Shown here in pieces: positions 41,762-51,114 of a DNA stretch of 64,000 nt. The stretch is taken from NCBI GenBank assembly GCA_031969915.1, contig DALYJJ010000014.1, positions 1-64,000 of the forward strand, given 5' to 3'. How positions within the stretch are numbered: the first letter of the stretch is position 1; every line of letters begins with the position of its first letter. A program made the translations under genes and the position numbers. A model generated the notes under the pieces. It was given only the letters and a program-made list of their open reading frames with translations, made no database searches and was not told the origin of the DNA. This DNA is from DALYJJ01 sp031969915 (lineage in GTDB: Bacteria > Acidobacteriota > Terriglobia > Bryobacterales > Bryobacteraceae).

Positions 41762-43701
41762 GCAAGGGCAAGTACTACCTCACGACACCGATTTACTACG
41801 TGAACGCCGCGCCGCACATCGGCCACACCTATACGACCGTGGTCGCGGACACCATCAAGCGCTTCCGGAGGATGCAGGGCTACGATCCGGTGGTATTGAC
41901 CACGGGCAGCGACGAGCATGGACAGAACGTCGAGCGAGCCGCCGAACGCGTGGGCAAGCCGCCGCTCGAATTCACGACGCTCATCGCCGGCGAGTTCCAG
42001 CGCACATGGGAAGAGCTGCAGCTCGGCGTGGACCGGTTCCGGCGCACCAGCGATCCGCGGCATCACAAGGTAGTGCAGGAGTTGTTCGCGCGCTGCCGGG
42101 CAAACGGCGCGGTCTACAAAGGCTCCTACACGGGGCAGTACTGCTATCACGACAATCTCTACGTGAACGACGCGAAGCCGGGAGACCCGTGCCCGGATTG
42201 CGGGCGGCCCACGGAAACGGTGACCGAGGAGAACTTCTTTTTCAAACTCTCGGCCTACCGGGATTGGCTGCTCGAACTCTACGAGAAGAATCCGGAGTTC
42301 ATCCAGCCGGAGATCCGGCGGAACGAGATTGTGTCGTTCGTGAAGGGCGGGCTGAACGATCTCTCCATTACGCGCACGAACATCAAGTGGGGCATCCCGG
42401 TGCCGGGCGAAGAGCCGCACGTGTTCTATGTTTGGTTCGACGCGCTGGCCACCTACATGAGCGCCGTGGAGGGCGAAGGGCTGTGGCCCGCGGACCTGCA
42501 CCTGATCGGCAAAGAGATCATCCGTTTCCATTGCGTCTACTGGCCGGCGTTCCTGCACGCGGCGGGGCTGCCGCTGCCGAAGCGGATCTTCGCGCACGGC
42601 TTCTGGCTGTTCAACAACGAGAAGATGAGCAAGTCGCGCGGGAACCTGGTGCGCGCGACGCCCATCGCCAAGGCCGTGGGCATCGAGCCGCTGCGGTACT
42701 TTCTGCTGCGTGAGATGGCCTTCGGCCAGGACGGAAGCTTCAGCTACGACGCGCTGCTCACCCGCTACAACTCGGACCTGGCGAACGGGCTCGGGAACCT
42801 GGCAAGCCGGACCTTCAGCATGATCCGGCAGTATCGCGGGGGAGCGATTCCGGCGGCTCCCGCCGAATCGCCGCTGGCGGGCGTGGCCGCGGAAACCATC
42901 GCCGCCGTGCGGGAGGCGTTCGAACGCTTCGAGTTTTCGCGCGGGCTGGAAGCGATTTGGGCATTGATCGGCGCGACCGACAAGTTCATTGTCGAGGCCG
43001 CGCCCTGGGTGCTGGCGAAAAAGGGCGAGGCGGTTCAATTGGACGGCGCGCTCTATTCGGCTGCCGAAGCGCTGCGCATCGTGACCGTCCTGCTGATGCC
43101 GGTGCTGCCGGAGACCACCTCGCGGATCTGGAAACAGTTCGGCATGGCGGAGGCGGCCGAAAGCGTCAGGTTGGAGGGCCTCGCCTGGGGACAACTCGCG
43201 GCCGGTCAGGCGACGGGCGAGCCCCAGCAGTTGTTCCCGCGCCTGGACGCGAAGGAAACCATCGATCGACTGTGGCAGTTGGAGGGTGAGGAGAAGGCTC
43301 GGCAAGCGGAGTTGATGGGCAAGAAGGAAGAGGCCGAGCCGGCGGCCGCGGCCCCGCTGCAGCCTCTGGCGGCCCCGATCGCGATCGACGACTTTGTGAA
43401 GGTGGACCTGAGGGTTGGCGTGGTGAAGTCCGCCGAGAAGGTGAAGGGAGCGGACAAACTGCTGCACCTGCACGTGGACATCGGCGAGCCGCAGCCCCGT
43501 TCCATCGTTGCGGGCATCGCTCTGGCCTACCAGCCGGAGGCGCTGGTGGGCCGGAAGGTGGTGATCGTCGCGAATTTGCAGCCGAGGAAACTGCGCGGCA
43601 TCCCATCGGAAGGAATGATCGTGGCGGCTTCGCTCGAAGGCGGCCCGCCAGTGCTGGTGGGCTTCCACGAAGACGTGCCCATCGGCGCGAGGCTGAAGTG
43701 A
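41758..43701 (+). CDS. metG: methionine--tRNA ligase
   Basis: A 647-residue class I synthetase that charges tRNA-Met. HIGH-like motif HIGH at about 19-22 (NAAPHIGHTYTTVVAD), the zinc knuckle with Cys pair CPDCG, and KMSKS at about 289-293 (NNEKMSKSRGNLV). The anticodon-binding helical domain follows, then a linker, and a C-terminal EMAP/Arc1p-like tRNA-binding domain at about 540-647 (IDDFVKVDLRVGVVKSAEKVKGADKLLHLHVDIG) that also serves dimerisation. Coupled to larC upstream and tatD downstream. Confidence 0.97.
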   Translation: MSKGKYYLTTPIYYVNAAPHIGHTYTTVVADTIKRFRRMQGYDPVVLTTGSDEHGQNVERAAERVGKPPLEFTTLIAGEFQRTWEELQLGVDRFRRTSDPRHHKVVQELFARCRANGAVYKGSYTGQYCYHDNLYVNDAKPGDPCPDCGRPTETVTEENFFFKLSAYRDWLLELYEKNPEFIQPEIRRNEIVSFVKGGLNDLSITRTNIKWGIPVPGEEPHVFYVWFDALATYMSAVEGEGLWPADLHLIGKEIIRFHCVYWPAFLHAAGLPLPKRIFAHGFWLFNNEKMSKSRGNLVRATPIAKAVGIEPLRYFLLREMAFGQDGSFSYDALLTRYNSDLANGLGNLASRTFSMIRQYRGGAIPAAPAESPLAGVAAETIAAVREAFERFEFSRGLEAIWALIGATDKFIVEAAPWVLAKKGEAVQLDGALYSAAEALRIVTVLLMPVLPETTSRIWKQFGMAEAAESVRLEGLAWGQLAAGQATGEPQQLFPRLDAKETIDRLWQLEGEEKARQAELMGKKEEAEPAAAAPLQPLAAPIAIDDFVKVDLRVGVVKSAEKVKGADKLLHLHVDIGEPQPRSIVAGIALAYQPEALVGRKVVIVANLQPRKLRGIPSEGMIVAASLEGGPPVLVGFHEDVPIGARLK

Positions 43702-44483
43702 ATTTGGTCGACTCCCACTGTCATCTGGACGACGAGCGGTTCGCGGGGGAGATCGAAGCGGTGGTCGATCGCGCGCTGGCCGCCGGCGTCCGGCAGATGG
43801 TGTCGATCGGCACCGGCGACGGGCCGCCGGACCTGGAGGCGGGCATTCGGATCGCGGAGATGTTCGCCCCCGTATGGGCGACGGTGGGCATCCATCCGCA
43901 CAACGCCACTCAGTCGAACGACGCGGCGCTGGCGCGGCTGGAACTGCTGGCAAAGCACTCGAAGGTGGTTGCGGTGGGGGAAATCGGGCTTGATTATCAC
44001 TACGACTTCGCGCCGCGCGATGTGCAGCGGCGCGTGTTCGCGGAGCAGTTGCGCATCGCGGCGGCGGCCGGCAAGCCGGTGGTGATCCACACTCGCGAAG
44101 CGTGGGACGATACCTTCGCGGTGCTCGAAGAACACTGGCGCGGCGGCGGAATCATGCACTGTTTTTCTGGTGGGCCGCAAGAAGCGCGCCGTTCGTTGGC
44201 TCTCGGCTTTCACCTGAGCTTCGCCGGAATTGTTACTTTTCCGAAGGCCGTGGGCGTGCAGCAGGCGGCGCGCGAAACGCCCATCGATCGCCTCCTGGTG
44301 GAGACCGACGCGCCGTATCTGTCGCCCGCGCCCCACCGGGGCAAGCGCAACGAGCCCTCGTTCGTCACGCATACCGCGGCGAAGGTGGCGGAGCTGCGCG
44401 GGGAAACGATCGAGGCCGTGGCCCGGGCGACGACCCGGAACTGGGAGCGGCTCTGTTTGCCGCACGCATCCGGCAATGAGTAA
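43698..44483 (+). CDS. tatD: TatD family metal-dependent DNase
   Basis: A 261-residue amidohydrolase-fold 3'-5' nuclease. Metal-site motifs are intact: VDSHCHLDD, ATVGIHPHNA, VAVGEIGLDYHYD, KPVVIHTREAWDDTF, GIMHCFSGG and LLVETDAPYLSP. GTG start at 43698 overlaps the metG stop (GTGA), the usual metG-tatD neighbourhood. The stop overlaps the start of the polyprenyl synthase gene by eight bases. Confidence 0.96.
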   Translation: MNLVDSHCHLDDERFAGEIEAVVDRALAAGVRQMVSIGTGDGPPDLEAGIRIAEMFAPVWATVGIHPHNATQSNDAALARLELLAKHSKVVAVGEIGLDYHYDFAPRDVQRRVFAEQLRIAAAAGKPVVIHTREAWDDTFAVLEEHWRGGGIMHCFSGGPQEARRSLALGFHLSFAGIVTFPKAVGVQQAARETPIDRLLVETDAPYLSPAPHRGKRNEPSFVTHTAAKVAELRGETIEAVARATTRNWERLCLPHASGNE

Positions 44484-45498
44484 ACTGGGACATCTCATGG
44501 GCTTGGGCAGGCTTGGGCAGTCGCTGACCGCCAAGGAAGTTTTCGATCTCGTCAAGGACGATCTCGCGAAAGTCGAACGCGAGATCAGTGTCGAGTCGAT
44601 GGCTTCGGTGGAGGCGATCGCGAGAATCGCACAGTACATGCAGGGCAACGGCGGCAAGCGATTGCGGCCCATCCTGGTGCTGCTCTCCTGCAAGCTGTTC
44701 GGCGAAGTGACACCGGAGGCCGTTCGCCTGGCGGCGGTGATGGAGTTGATCCATACCGCCACGCTGGTGCACGACGACGTGATCGACGTGGCCAGCACGC
44801 GGCGCGGCAAGCCTTCGGCAAATGTCCTCTGGGGCAATCACACCTCGGTGCTCGCCGGTGATTGGCTCTACATGCAGGCCTTTCAGATCGCCCTGCGTCA
44901 GAGAAACTTCCACGTGCTCGATGTTCTGATCGGGCTCACGCAAATGATGGTGGAAGGGGAACTGCTGCAACTGGAACGGATCGGCCGGATCGACATCTCC
45001 GAAGCCGACTGCATGGAACTCATCGACCGCAAGACCGCCAGCCTTTTCGCGGCCTGCGCCAAACTGGGCGCCCTGGTGGGCGGCGCGAGCGAAGCCATGG
45101 AAGCCAAGCTCGGCGAGTTCGCCTGGAGCCTGGGCATCGCGTTCCAGTTGATCGACGACGTGCTCGATTTCACCGCCCGGGAGAACGTCTTGGGAAAGCC
45201 GGTGGGCAACGATCTGCGCGAAGGCAAGGTCACGCTGCCGTTGATCTACGCCCTGCAGGAAGCGAGCGCGGAAGAGCGGCGGATGGTGGAGTCCGTGGTG
45301 AAGGATCAGAACTACGACCGGGTGGCGTTCAAAGACATCCGGCGCCTGATCGAGCGCCACCACGGCTTCGAGCGGGCTCGCGACCGCGCGCTCATGTTCA
45401 CGGAACGGGCGCGAGCGATCATCCACGAGTTTCCGGAGTCGCCGTATCAGCGGGCGCTGGCGACCGTCACCGACCTGGTGACGGAGCGCGACCGGTAA
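44476..45498 (+). CDS. polyprenyl diphosphate synthase (long-chain, quinone side chain)
   Basis: A 340-residue trans-prenyltransferase that extends FPP/GGPP with IPP. Both aspartate-rich motifs are visible: first LVHDDVIDVASTRRGKP (DDxxD) and second QLIDDVLDFTA (DDxxD), with the GNGGKRLRPILVLLSCKLFG entry block. It is closest to octaprenyl/heptaprenyl synthases that make the quinone tail; chain length cannot be read. ATG 44476 overlaps tatD; ATG 44497 is an alternative. It ends the gene run that began with icd. Confidence 0.93.
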   Translation: MSKLGHLMGLGRLGQSLTAKEVFDLVKDDLAKVEREISVESMASVEAIARIAQYMQGNGGKRLRPILVLLSCKLFGEVTPEAVRLAAVMELIHTATLVHDDVIDVASTRRGKPSANVLWGNHTSVLAGDWLYMQAFQIALRQRNFHVLDVLIGLTQMMVEGELLQLERIGRIDISEADCMELIDRKTASLFAACAKLGALVGGASEAMEAKLGEFAWSLGIAFQLIDDVLDFTARENVLGKPVGNDLREGKVTLPLIYALQEASAEERRMVESVVKDQNYDRVAFKDIRRLIERHHGFERARDRALMFTERARAIIHEFPESPYQRALATVTDLVTERDR

Positions 45499-45508
45499 CG
45501 ATACGCCC

Positions 45509-48331
45509 CTACGGCGCCGCCCCCGCCGGCGCGGTGCAACCGTTCACCGTCAGGCGGTAGCGCCCGCCCACGAACGGCGCGAACGACGAAACCTCGATCC
45601 GGTACCGGCCGGTATAACGCAACGTGAACTCGATTTGTGAAAGGGACGAGCCGGCTTTGTCGTCGTTGCTGGCCAGGACCGAACCGTTGGCTCCCACCAG
45701 GTAGAGGAATGTGTCGAACGAGGCCTCGGGGATATCGATCACTACGTTCTGTCCGATGCGGCCCGGGAACTCCAAGGCGTCGGAGTAGTGGAGCGTGCCT
45801 CGCCGGCCGGAGCGGCTGGAACGGGAGCCGAGTTCGCCGTCGCGGGAGGCGGGACAGCCATCCAGGCTAATCACCTGCGGGCTGGCGCCGTCCACCGCGG
45901 GCGGATCGGCGAGCGTGAGCCGCAAGCGGAAGGGACCTGTTTCGTCGTCGTAAAAGGTGGTCGCAACGATGGTGTATCGCCCCGTCACCGGCAACTGAAT
46001 CGTGCCTTCGTTCGGGGGGATGCGGGAATCGGTGGATTCGCCCGAGTCGTCATTGGCGGCGACCACGAGTCCGGTCGGCCCAAGCAGACCCACCAGCGTG
46101 TCGATCGCCGGCGAGTCCATTTCGATCGAGACCACCTGGCCCGCCTTCGCCTCAAAGGTGAAGAGCTTGGCGTAGGAGAAGGAATCGGCGTAGTAACAAT
46201 CGGAGGGCTCGAGCGATGAACTGATCCGCTCCCCGGCCGTAATCTCAGCCGTCTTGCAGGAGGGGGTCTGCACGACGCGAACGGTCTTATCGCCGATCGT
46301 CACCGTGCCTCGGCGCAGAGCCCCGCTGTTATTCGCCTCCGCCTTGAGTTTCAGGACGGAGCTGCCCTGGCTTTCCTTAGAGTCGACGGCGAGCCACCCG
46401 GCGTCCGAGGTGGGCGTAACCGCAGAGCACTGATTTGACCGGGTCACGGCCACCACCGCGCTCGTGGCCGCTTCGCGCATTTCGAGCAGGGAGGGAGTGA
46501 TCGTGGTCGTGCAAGCCGGCGTGTCGACCCGGTCGAAACTCCAGACCAGCGCATAGCTCTGGTTCTCCGTCCCGAGCGTTTCGGCGCGCACTTCCATGGT
46601 CCAGGACCCGGCGGCGGGCCCGCGGACCACAATCTGCTCCACATTGTCCCGGCGGTTCACGGCGGGCCGGGCGTCGGCCTTGGGATTCATCGGATCAAGA
46701 GTCAGGGGAAGCGTTCGCGCCCCGTCGGGAGCGATGGCGGCCAGGTCCAGATCGTTTACCAGCGGCGTGCGGCCGGAGGCGGGGCCTTGCGGGTCAGTCC
46801 ACACCAGCATCACGCGGAGCGTCTCGGCGTTCCCGGGAACCTCGATCTTATGCTCCTGCTTCGCCTGCCCCACGCTGCCTTCGACGAAGCGCTTGTCGTC
46901 GATCGCGGCCATCGCCGCGACGGCATCGGGAAGGCCATAGCCGAAGGTGTAATCGGGGCCCGGATTTCCGAGGTCCTTCGCGGTGTTGAGAAGAATCGCC
47001 TTGAGCAGTGAAGGCTTGGGCGTGCCGATCGGAGTTCCGCGAGACCGCTCGTGCAGGAGCGCCAGCAGGCCGGAAACGGCGGGTGCGGACATAGAGGTCC
47101 CGCTGAGCGTGGTCGAGTTTCCGTTCGGAGTCGTGGACCGGACCTGAACACCCAGCGCCACAACGTCCGGTTTCAAACGGCCGTCGGTCGTGGGACCGAA
47201 CCCGCTGAAACTGCTGGTGGCGCTCTCGGTATCCACCGCGCCGACGGTGATCACGTTCTTCGCCGAGGCGGGCCGGCCCGCGGTGTAGAAGCCGCCGCGG
47301 GCGCCAATCACGCAGCCGTCGTAATCGCGGTCGTTGCCCATCGAGAAGACGATCGACAGGTTCGCTTCGGCCACCAGTTGGTCCATCTCGCGTTCGTCGA
47401 TCCCATAGCGGCCGTAATCTGAGCAGTTTCCGAAATCCTCGTCGATGCCCAGCCCCCATGAGTTTTGTGAAATGACGACGTTGTTGTCGCGAACGGCCTG
47501 GAGCATCTCGTTGGGAACGTCGTCGTAGAAGTCATAGGAGAACAGCCGCGCCCGGGGTGCGATGCCGCGCAGCCGCGCGTCACCCTGGCCGCTGGCAACC
47601 ATGGTTCCGGCCACATGCGTGGCGTGGGTGCTCGACGAACTGCGCTGCAGCAGCATCACGCGGTCGTCGAACTGCGGATGCGAACCAACCATGCCGCCAT
47701 CCCAGATCCCGATCCGAATGCCCTCACCCAGCACGTTGAGGGGCTGGCTGTGGACCTCCGAGGCGCGCAGCATCTCGGCGGATCGGGCGTTGGTGTGCAC
47801 GCGAGGCGGGCCGGCCACGGTGTCGATGAAGGCGATGCGATCGTCTTTGGCCAACGGCCGGAGGCGGTCCACGGGGAGCCGGGCGGTGAGCCGGGAGAAG
47901 AACTCGGCCGTTCGGATGATCGATCCGCCGTTGGCCGTCACCGCCGCCGCCGCCGCCTGCGGCGTGACGTCGGGATGGTACCGGACTTTGACATCCACCA
48001 TCGTGACGCCGCCCTCATCCATCGTGGCGTGCCCCGGAATCTGGCCGAGTTTCAAAGCCGGCGACAGCTTCTCTTCATCGCCCAGCGCGCGCAGCGCCAG
48101 GCCGGCGTCGCCCGCGAAGGCCTGCCGATCCTTACCGGGAGCCAGAACCGCGGAGTACTCGCCGCCGCCGAGCGGCTCCAACAGCCGCACTCCGCGCGCC
48201 TCCCACTGCGCCCGCCGCTCGGCGGTGAGCGGCTGTGTCAACCGCACCACCACATGTTCGGCCCGAACGGCGGAAACGCCAAGGATTAGTTGCACGAATG
48301 CGCAAGCGAAAACACGAATCCTACGCCTCAT
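45509..48331 (-). CDS. secreted subtilisin-like serine protease (S8) with PPC-type domains
   Basis: A 940-residue exported protease. Signal peptide (RRIRVFACAFVQLILGVSAVRA), a pro-region (about 25-195), an S8 catalytic domain with Asp211 (IGIWDGGMVG), His239 (STHATHVAGT), oxyanion Asn333 (SMGND) and Ser413 (SGTSMSAP). A P/beta domain comes next (about 470-590), then a BACON-like or Ig segment (about 595-690) and two bacterial pre-peptidase C-terminal domains (about 700-790, AGQVVSIEMDS; and about 820-930, IGQNVVIDIPEA). Probably secreted for protein degradation. An upstream cupin gene shares the strand. Confidence 0.93.
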   Translation of the reverse strand: MRRRIRVFACAFVQLILGVSAVRAEHVVVRLTQPLTAERRAQWEARGVRLLEPLGGGEYSAVLAPGKDRQAFAGDAGLALRALGDEEKLSPALKLGQIPGHATMDEGGVTMVDVKVRYHPDVTPQAAAAAVTANGGSIIRTAEFFSRLTARLPVDRLRPLAKDDRIAFIDTVAGPPRVHTNARSAEMLRASEVHSQPLNVLGEGIRIGIWDGGMVGSHPQFDDRVMLLQRSSSSTHATHVAGTMVASGQGDARLRGIAPRARLFSYDFYDDVPNEMLQAVRDNNVVISQNSWGLGIDEDFGNCSDYGRYGIDEREMDQLVAEANLSIVFSMGNDRDYDGCVIGARGGFYTAGRPASAKNVITVGAVDTESATSSFSGFGPTTDGRLKPDVVALGVQVRSTTPNGNSTTLSGTSMSAPAVSGLLALLHERSRGTPIGTPKPSLLKAILLNTAKDLGNPGPDYTFGYGLPDAVAAMAAIDDKRFVEGSVGQAKQEHKIEVPGNAETLRVMLVWTDPQGPASGRTPLVNDLDLAAIAPDGARTLPLTLDPMNPKADARPAVNRRDNVEQIVVRGPAAGSWTMEVRAETLGTENQSYALVWSFDRVDTPACTTTITPSLLEMREAATSAVVAVTRSNQCSAVTPTSDAGWLAVDSKESQGSSVLKLKAEANNSGALRRGTVTIGDKTVRVVQTPSCKTAEITAGERISSSLEPSDCYYADSFSYAKLFTFEAKAGQVVSIEMDSPAIDTLVGLLGPTGLVVAANDDSGESTDSRIPPNEGTIQLPVTGRYTIVATTFYDDETGPFRLRLTLADPPAVDGASPQVISLDGCPASRDGELGSRSSRSGRRGTLHYSDALEFPGRIGQNVVIDIPEASFDTFLYLVGANGSVLASNDDKAGSSLSQIEFTLRYTGRYRIEVSSFAPFVGGRYRLTVNGCTAPAGAAP

Positions 48332-48381
48332 AAAACAAGACCCGCGATGATTGTATCCCGGATAAGGAAGTCGGAAAAGAG

Positions 48382-48732
48382 CTATTTTTGCCTTAGGTAC
48401 GCGTCGTCGCCGCGGATCCAGTCCTCGCGCCGCGGGGTGAAGATGTCCAGTGCTTCGCTGTCCTCGAGCGCCTCCGCCGAGTGTGGAACGTGGGGCGGAA
48501 TGGCCAGCGTCTCGCCCGCCCGTACCAGTACCTCGGATCCATTCACGACGAAGCGGAGACACCCGGAGCGCATCACCGACACCTGCTCGTTGACATGCGC
48601 ATGCTCCGGTACAAGTGCACCTTTTTTCAAAAAGATGCGGGCGACCGTCAAAGCCTCGGCGTGAATGACCTGCCGCGCGATCGTGGGACTCAATACCTCC
48701 CGCTCCACCTCGTCCCAACGAAAGAGAGCCAT
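48382..48732 (-). CDS. small cupin-domain protein
   Basis: A 116-residue single cupin barrel: LVPEHAHVNEQVSVMRSGCLRFVVNG (motif 1 with two His and a Glu) and AGETLAIPPHVPHSAEALED (motif 2, His). These would bind a metal. Such proteins are often dioxygenases, isomerases or sensors; no substrate can be named. Start ATG 48732, or ATG 48750 six codons earlier. It lies 50 bases upstream of the protease gene and diverges from rfbA. Confidence 0.82.
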   Translation of the reverse strand: MALFRWDEVEREVLSPTIARQVIHAEALTVARIFLKKGALVPEHAHVNEQVSVMRSGCLRFVVNGSEVLVRAGETLAIPPHVPHSAEALEDSEALDIFTPRREDWIRGDDAYLRQK

Positions 48733-48795
48733 CGCGCCGTAGTGTATCATGAGACGAAAAGAAGGCCGGTCGACCCGACTAAGGAGAATTTCGAG

Positions 48796-49554
48796 ATGAA
48801 AGGTGTTGTTCTCGCCGGAGGCACGGGGAGCCGTCTTTTCCCGCTCACAAAGATCACCAACAAACACCTCTTGCCGATTTACGACAAGCCGATGATCTAC
48901 TACCCGATTCAGACGCTGGTTGGAGCGGGCATCAACGATATCCTGGTGGTCACGGGCGGCAAGAACGCAGGGGACTTTCTGCGGTTGTTGATGAATGGCA
49001 AGAATTTCGGCCTGGCGCACTTGAACTACACCTACCAGGAAGGCGAAGGCGGTATCGCCGAGGCCCTGGCCCTGGCCGAGCATTTCGCCGACGGACAGAA
49101 GGTCTGTGTTGTGCTCGGCGACAACATCATCGAGAAGGACATCCGGGGCGCCGTGGACGAGTTCCGGCGCCAAGCGCAAGGCGCGCGGATTCTGTTGAAG
49201 GAAGTGCACGACGCGGAGCGTTTCGGCGTTGCCGAGATCAGGGATGGCCGGATCGTCGGAATTGAGGAGAAGCCGCGGGTCCCCAAGTCGCCCTATGCGG
49301 TCACGGGCATCTACATGTACGACGCCTCGGTGTTCGACAAGGTGAAGCACTTGGTGCCTTCGCAAAGAGGGGAACTGGAAATCACGGACGTCAATAACGC
49401 CTACATTCGCGAAGGGACGATGACCTTCAGTTTCCTGGAGGGCTGGTGGACGGACGCCGGCACCTTCGATTCACTGCTTCGCGCGGCTAATCTGGTGGCC
49501 CGCACCAGCGCCGGCAGCGAGGCCCGGTTCGCCCTGGCCGAGGAGGTGGACTAG
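48796..49554 (+). CDS. rfbA: glucose-1-phosphate thymidylyltransferase (short form)
   Basis: A 252-residue nucleotidyltransferase that would make dTDP-glucose from glucose 1-phosphate and dTTP. GVVLAGGTGSRLFPLT, NKHLLPIYDKPMIYYPIQTL, EGGIAEALALAE and VVLGDNII match RmlA, but it lacks the C-terminal allosteric extension of the 290-residue enzymes. EKPRVPKSPYAVTGIYMYD and ELEITDVNNAYI are also standard. AAGGAG at 48781-48786 is the ribosome site. It begins an rfbA-rfbC-rfbB run. Confidence 0.92.
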   Translation: MKGVVLAGGTGSRLFPLTKITNKHLLPIYDKPMIYYPIQTLVGAGINDILVVTGGKNAGDFLRLLMNGKNFGLAHLNYTYQEGEGGIAEALALAEHFADGQKVCVVLGDNIIEKDIRGAVDEFRRQAQGARILLKEVHDAERFGVAEIRDGRIVGIEEKPRVPKSPYAVTGIYMYDASVFDKVKHLVPSQRGELEITDVNNAYIREGTMTFSFLEGWWTDAGTFDSLLRAANLVARTSAGSEARFALAEEVD

Positions 49555-49555
49555 C

Positions 49556-50107
49556 GTGTCCGCCCCGGTAACCGTGGCCGGATTCGCGACGCCGGTTTGT
49601 GAAAAAGGAATCGGCGATCTCATCACGTCGCCGGGTTCGAAAGACCTGATCGCCGGAGTGCGCATCGCCCCGCTGGCCGTCTGGCCCGACGACCGCGGGT
49701 ATTTCTTCGAATTGATGCGGTCGCGGCAAGGGTTGGTTGCCGGCTTCCCCGCGGAATCGACGCAAGTCTCCGCGGCCGTCAACTACCCGGGCATCATCAA
49801 GGCGTTTCACATCCATCGGCATCAGACCGACTGTTGGGGAGCGGCGATCGGCATGCTCCAGGTGGCGCTAGCCGACTTGCGGCCGGACTCGCCTACATTC
49901 GGCCGCCGAAACACAATCTACACAGGTTCGCTGCGCCCCTGGCAGATCCTCATTCCGCCGGGCGTCGCCCACGGGTACAAGGTCATCAGCCGCGAGCCGG
50001 CGGTGCTGATCTACGTCACCGACCGTTTCTACGATCCGGCCGACGAAGGCCGCATACCGTACAACGACGCCGGTATCAACTACGACTGGGAATTACAACA
50101 TAAATGA
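49556..50107 (+). CDS. rfbC: dTDP-4-dehydrorhamnose 3,5-epimerase family protein
   Basis: A 183-residue RmlC-like cupin. WPDDRGYFFELMR, IIKAFHIHRHQTDCW (the conserved His region), GMLQVALADLRPDSPTFGR and PWQILIPPGVAHGYKVIS follow the family order. GTG start 49556 is one base after the rfbA stop, and its stop overlaps the rfbB start (ATGA 50104-50107). The catalytic His/Tyr details diverge from textbook RmlC, so it could be a related 3- or 5-epimerase on another dTDP sugar. Confidence 0.85.
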   Translation: MSAPVTVAGFATPVCEKGIGDLITSPGSKDLIAGVRIAPLAVWPDDRGYFFELMRSRQGLVAGFPAESTQVSAAVNYPGIIKAFHIHRHQTDCWGAAIGMLQVALADLRPDSPTFGRRNTIYTGSLRPWQILIPPGVAHGYKVISREPAVLIYVTDRFYDPADEGRIPYNDAGINYDWELQHK

Positions 50108-51114
50108 AATTGCTTGTTACGGGCGGCGCCGGCTTCATCGGCTCGGCCTTCGTGCGCCTGGGAATTTCGGGTAACTGGGCGACCCGGCTGACCAACGTGG
50201 ACAAGTTGACCTACGCCGGCAATCTGGAGAACGTCGCGCCGGTGGCCGAAGATCCGCGCTATCGGTTCGTGCACGCCGATATTTGCGACGCCGAGGCCAT
50301 CGACGCCCTGGTGGCGGAGGAAGCGCCCGACGCGATCGTGCACTTTGCCGCGGAATCGCACGTGGACCGGAGCATTCTATCTCCCGCTCCAGTGTTCGAA
50401 ACGAACTTGCGGGGAACGTTCACTTTGCTCGAAGCGGCCCGCCGGCGCAACACGGCCCGCTTCGTCCATGTGTCCACGGACGAGGTCTACGGCAGCATCG
50501 ATCCGCCGCACGAAGCGGATGAAAGCTACCCGCTGCGGGCAAGCAGCCCCTATTCGGCGTCCAAAGCCGGCTCCGACCTGTTGGCGCTGTCTTACTTTCA
50601 CACTTACAAGCTGAACGTCTCGGTGACGCGGGCCTCCAATAATTACGGCCCCTATCAGTTCCCGGAGAAACTGATCCCGCTGATGATCTCAAACGCGCTG
50701 GAGGACCGGCCTCTGCCGGTCTACGGCGACGGACAGCAGGTGCGGGATTGGCTGTATGTAGAGGATCACTGCCGGGCGATCTTCGCGGTCCTCGAAAAAG
50801 GCCGCGCGGGCGAGGTCTACAACATCGGCGGCACCTGTTCGCTGCCGAACCTGGACGTGGTGCACCGGCTGTTGGCGGCCACCGCGAAGCCGGAATCGCT
50901 GATTCAGTACGTCACCGACCGGCCCGGACACGACCGCCGCTACGCACTATCGAGCGCCAAGCTCACGAGCGAAACCGGCTGGCAGCCGCAGGTTCCTTTC
51001 GACGAGGGACTGCGCCGCACCGTGGCCTGGTATCGCGAAAACGCGGAATGGGTGCGGCGCGTCAAATCCGGCGAGTATCTGGATTACTACCGGCGCAACT
51101 ACGCCGCACGCTGA
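50104..51114 (+). CDS. rfbB: dTDP-glucose 4,6-dehydratase
   Basis: A 336-residue extended short-chain dehydrogenase that converts dTDP-glucose to dTDP-4-keto-6-deoxyglucose with NAD. N-terminal TGGAGFIGSAFVRL, VHFAAESHVDRSI, STDEVYGSI, the catalytic YSASKAGSD (Tyr, Lys), and NNYGPYQFPEKLIPL are diagnostic. rfbD (the reductase) is missing from the cluster, so dTDP-rhamnose synthesis needs a reductase elsewhere. Its stop abuts the stop of the convergent CoA-ligase gene (TGATCA). Confidence 0.95.
   Translation: MKLLVTGGAGFIGSAFVRLGISGNWATRLTNVDKLTYAGNLENVAPVAEDPRYRFVHADICDAEAIDALVAEEAPDAIVHFAAESHVDRSILSPAPVFETNLRGTFTLLEAARRRNTARFVHVSTDEVYGSIDPPHEADESYPLRASSPYSASKAGSDLLALSYFHTYKLNVSVTRASNNYGPYQFPEKLIPLMISNALEDRPLPVYGDGQQVRDWLYVEDHCRAIFAVLEKGRAGEVYNIGGTCSLPNLDVVHRLLAATAKPESLIQYVTDRPGHDRRYALSSAKLTSETGWQPQVPFDEGLRRTVAWYRENAEWVRRVKSGEYLDYYRRNYAAR

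Noticed and set aside
41740..43953. 737-codon minus-strand open frame
   Set aside because: Antisense to metG and the start of tatD, with low-complexity Arg/Pro/His-rich sequence.
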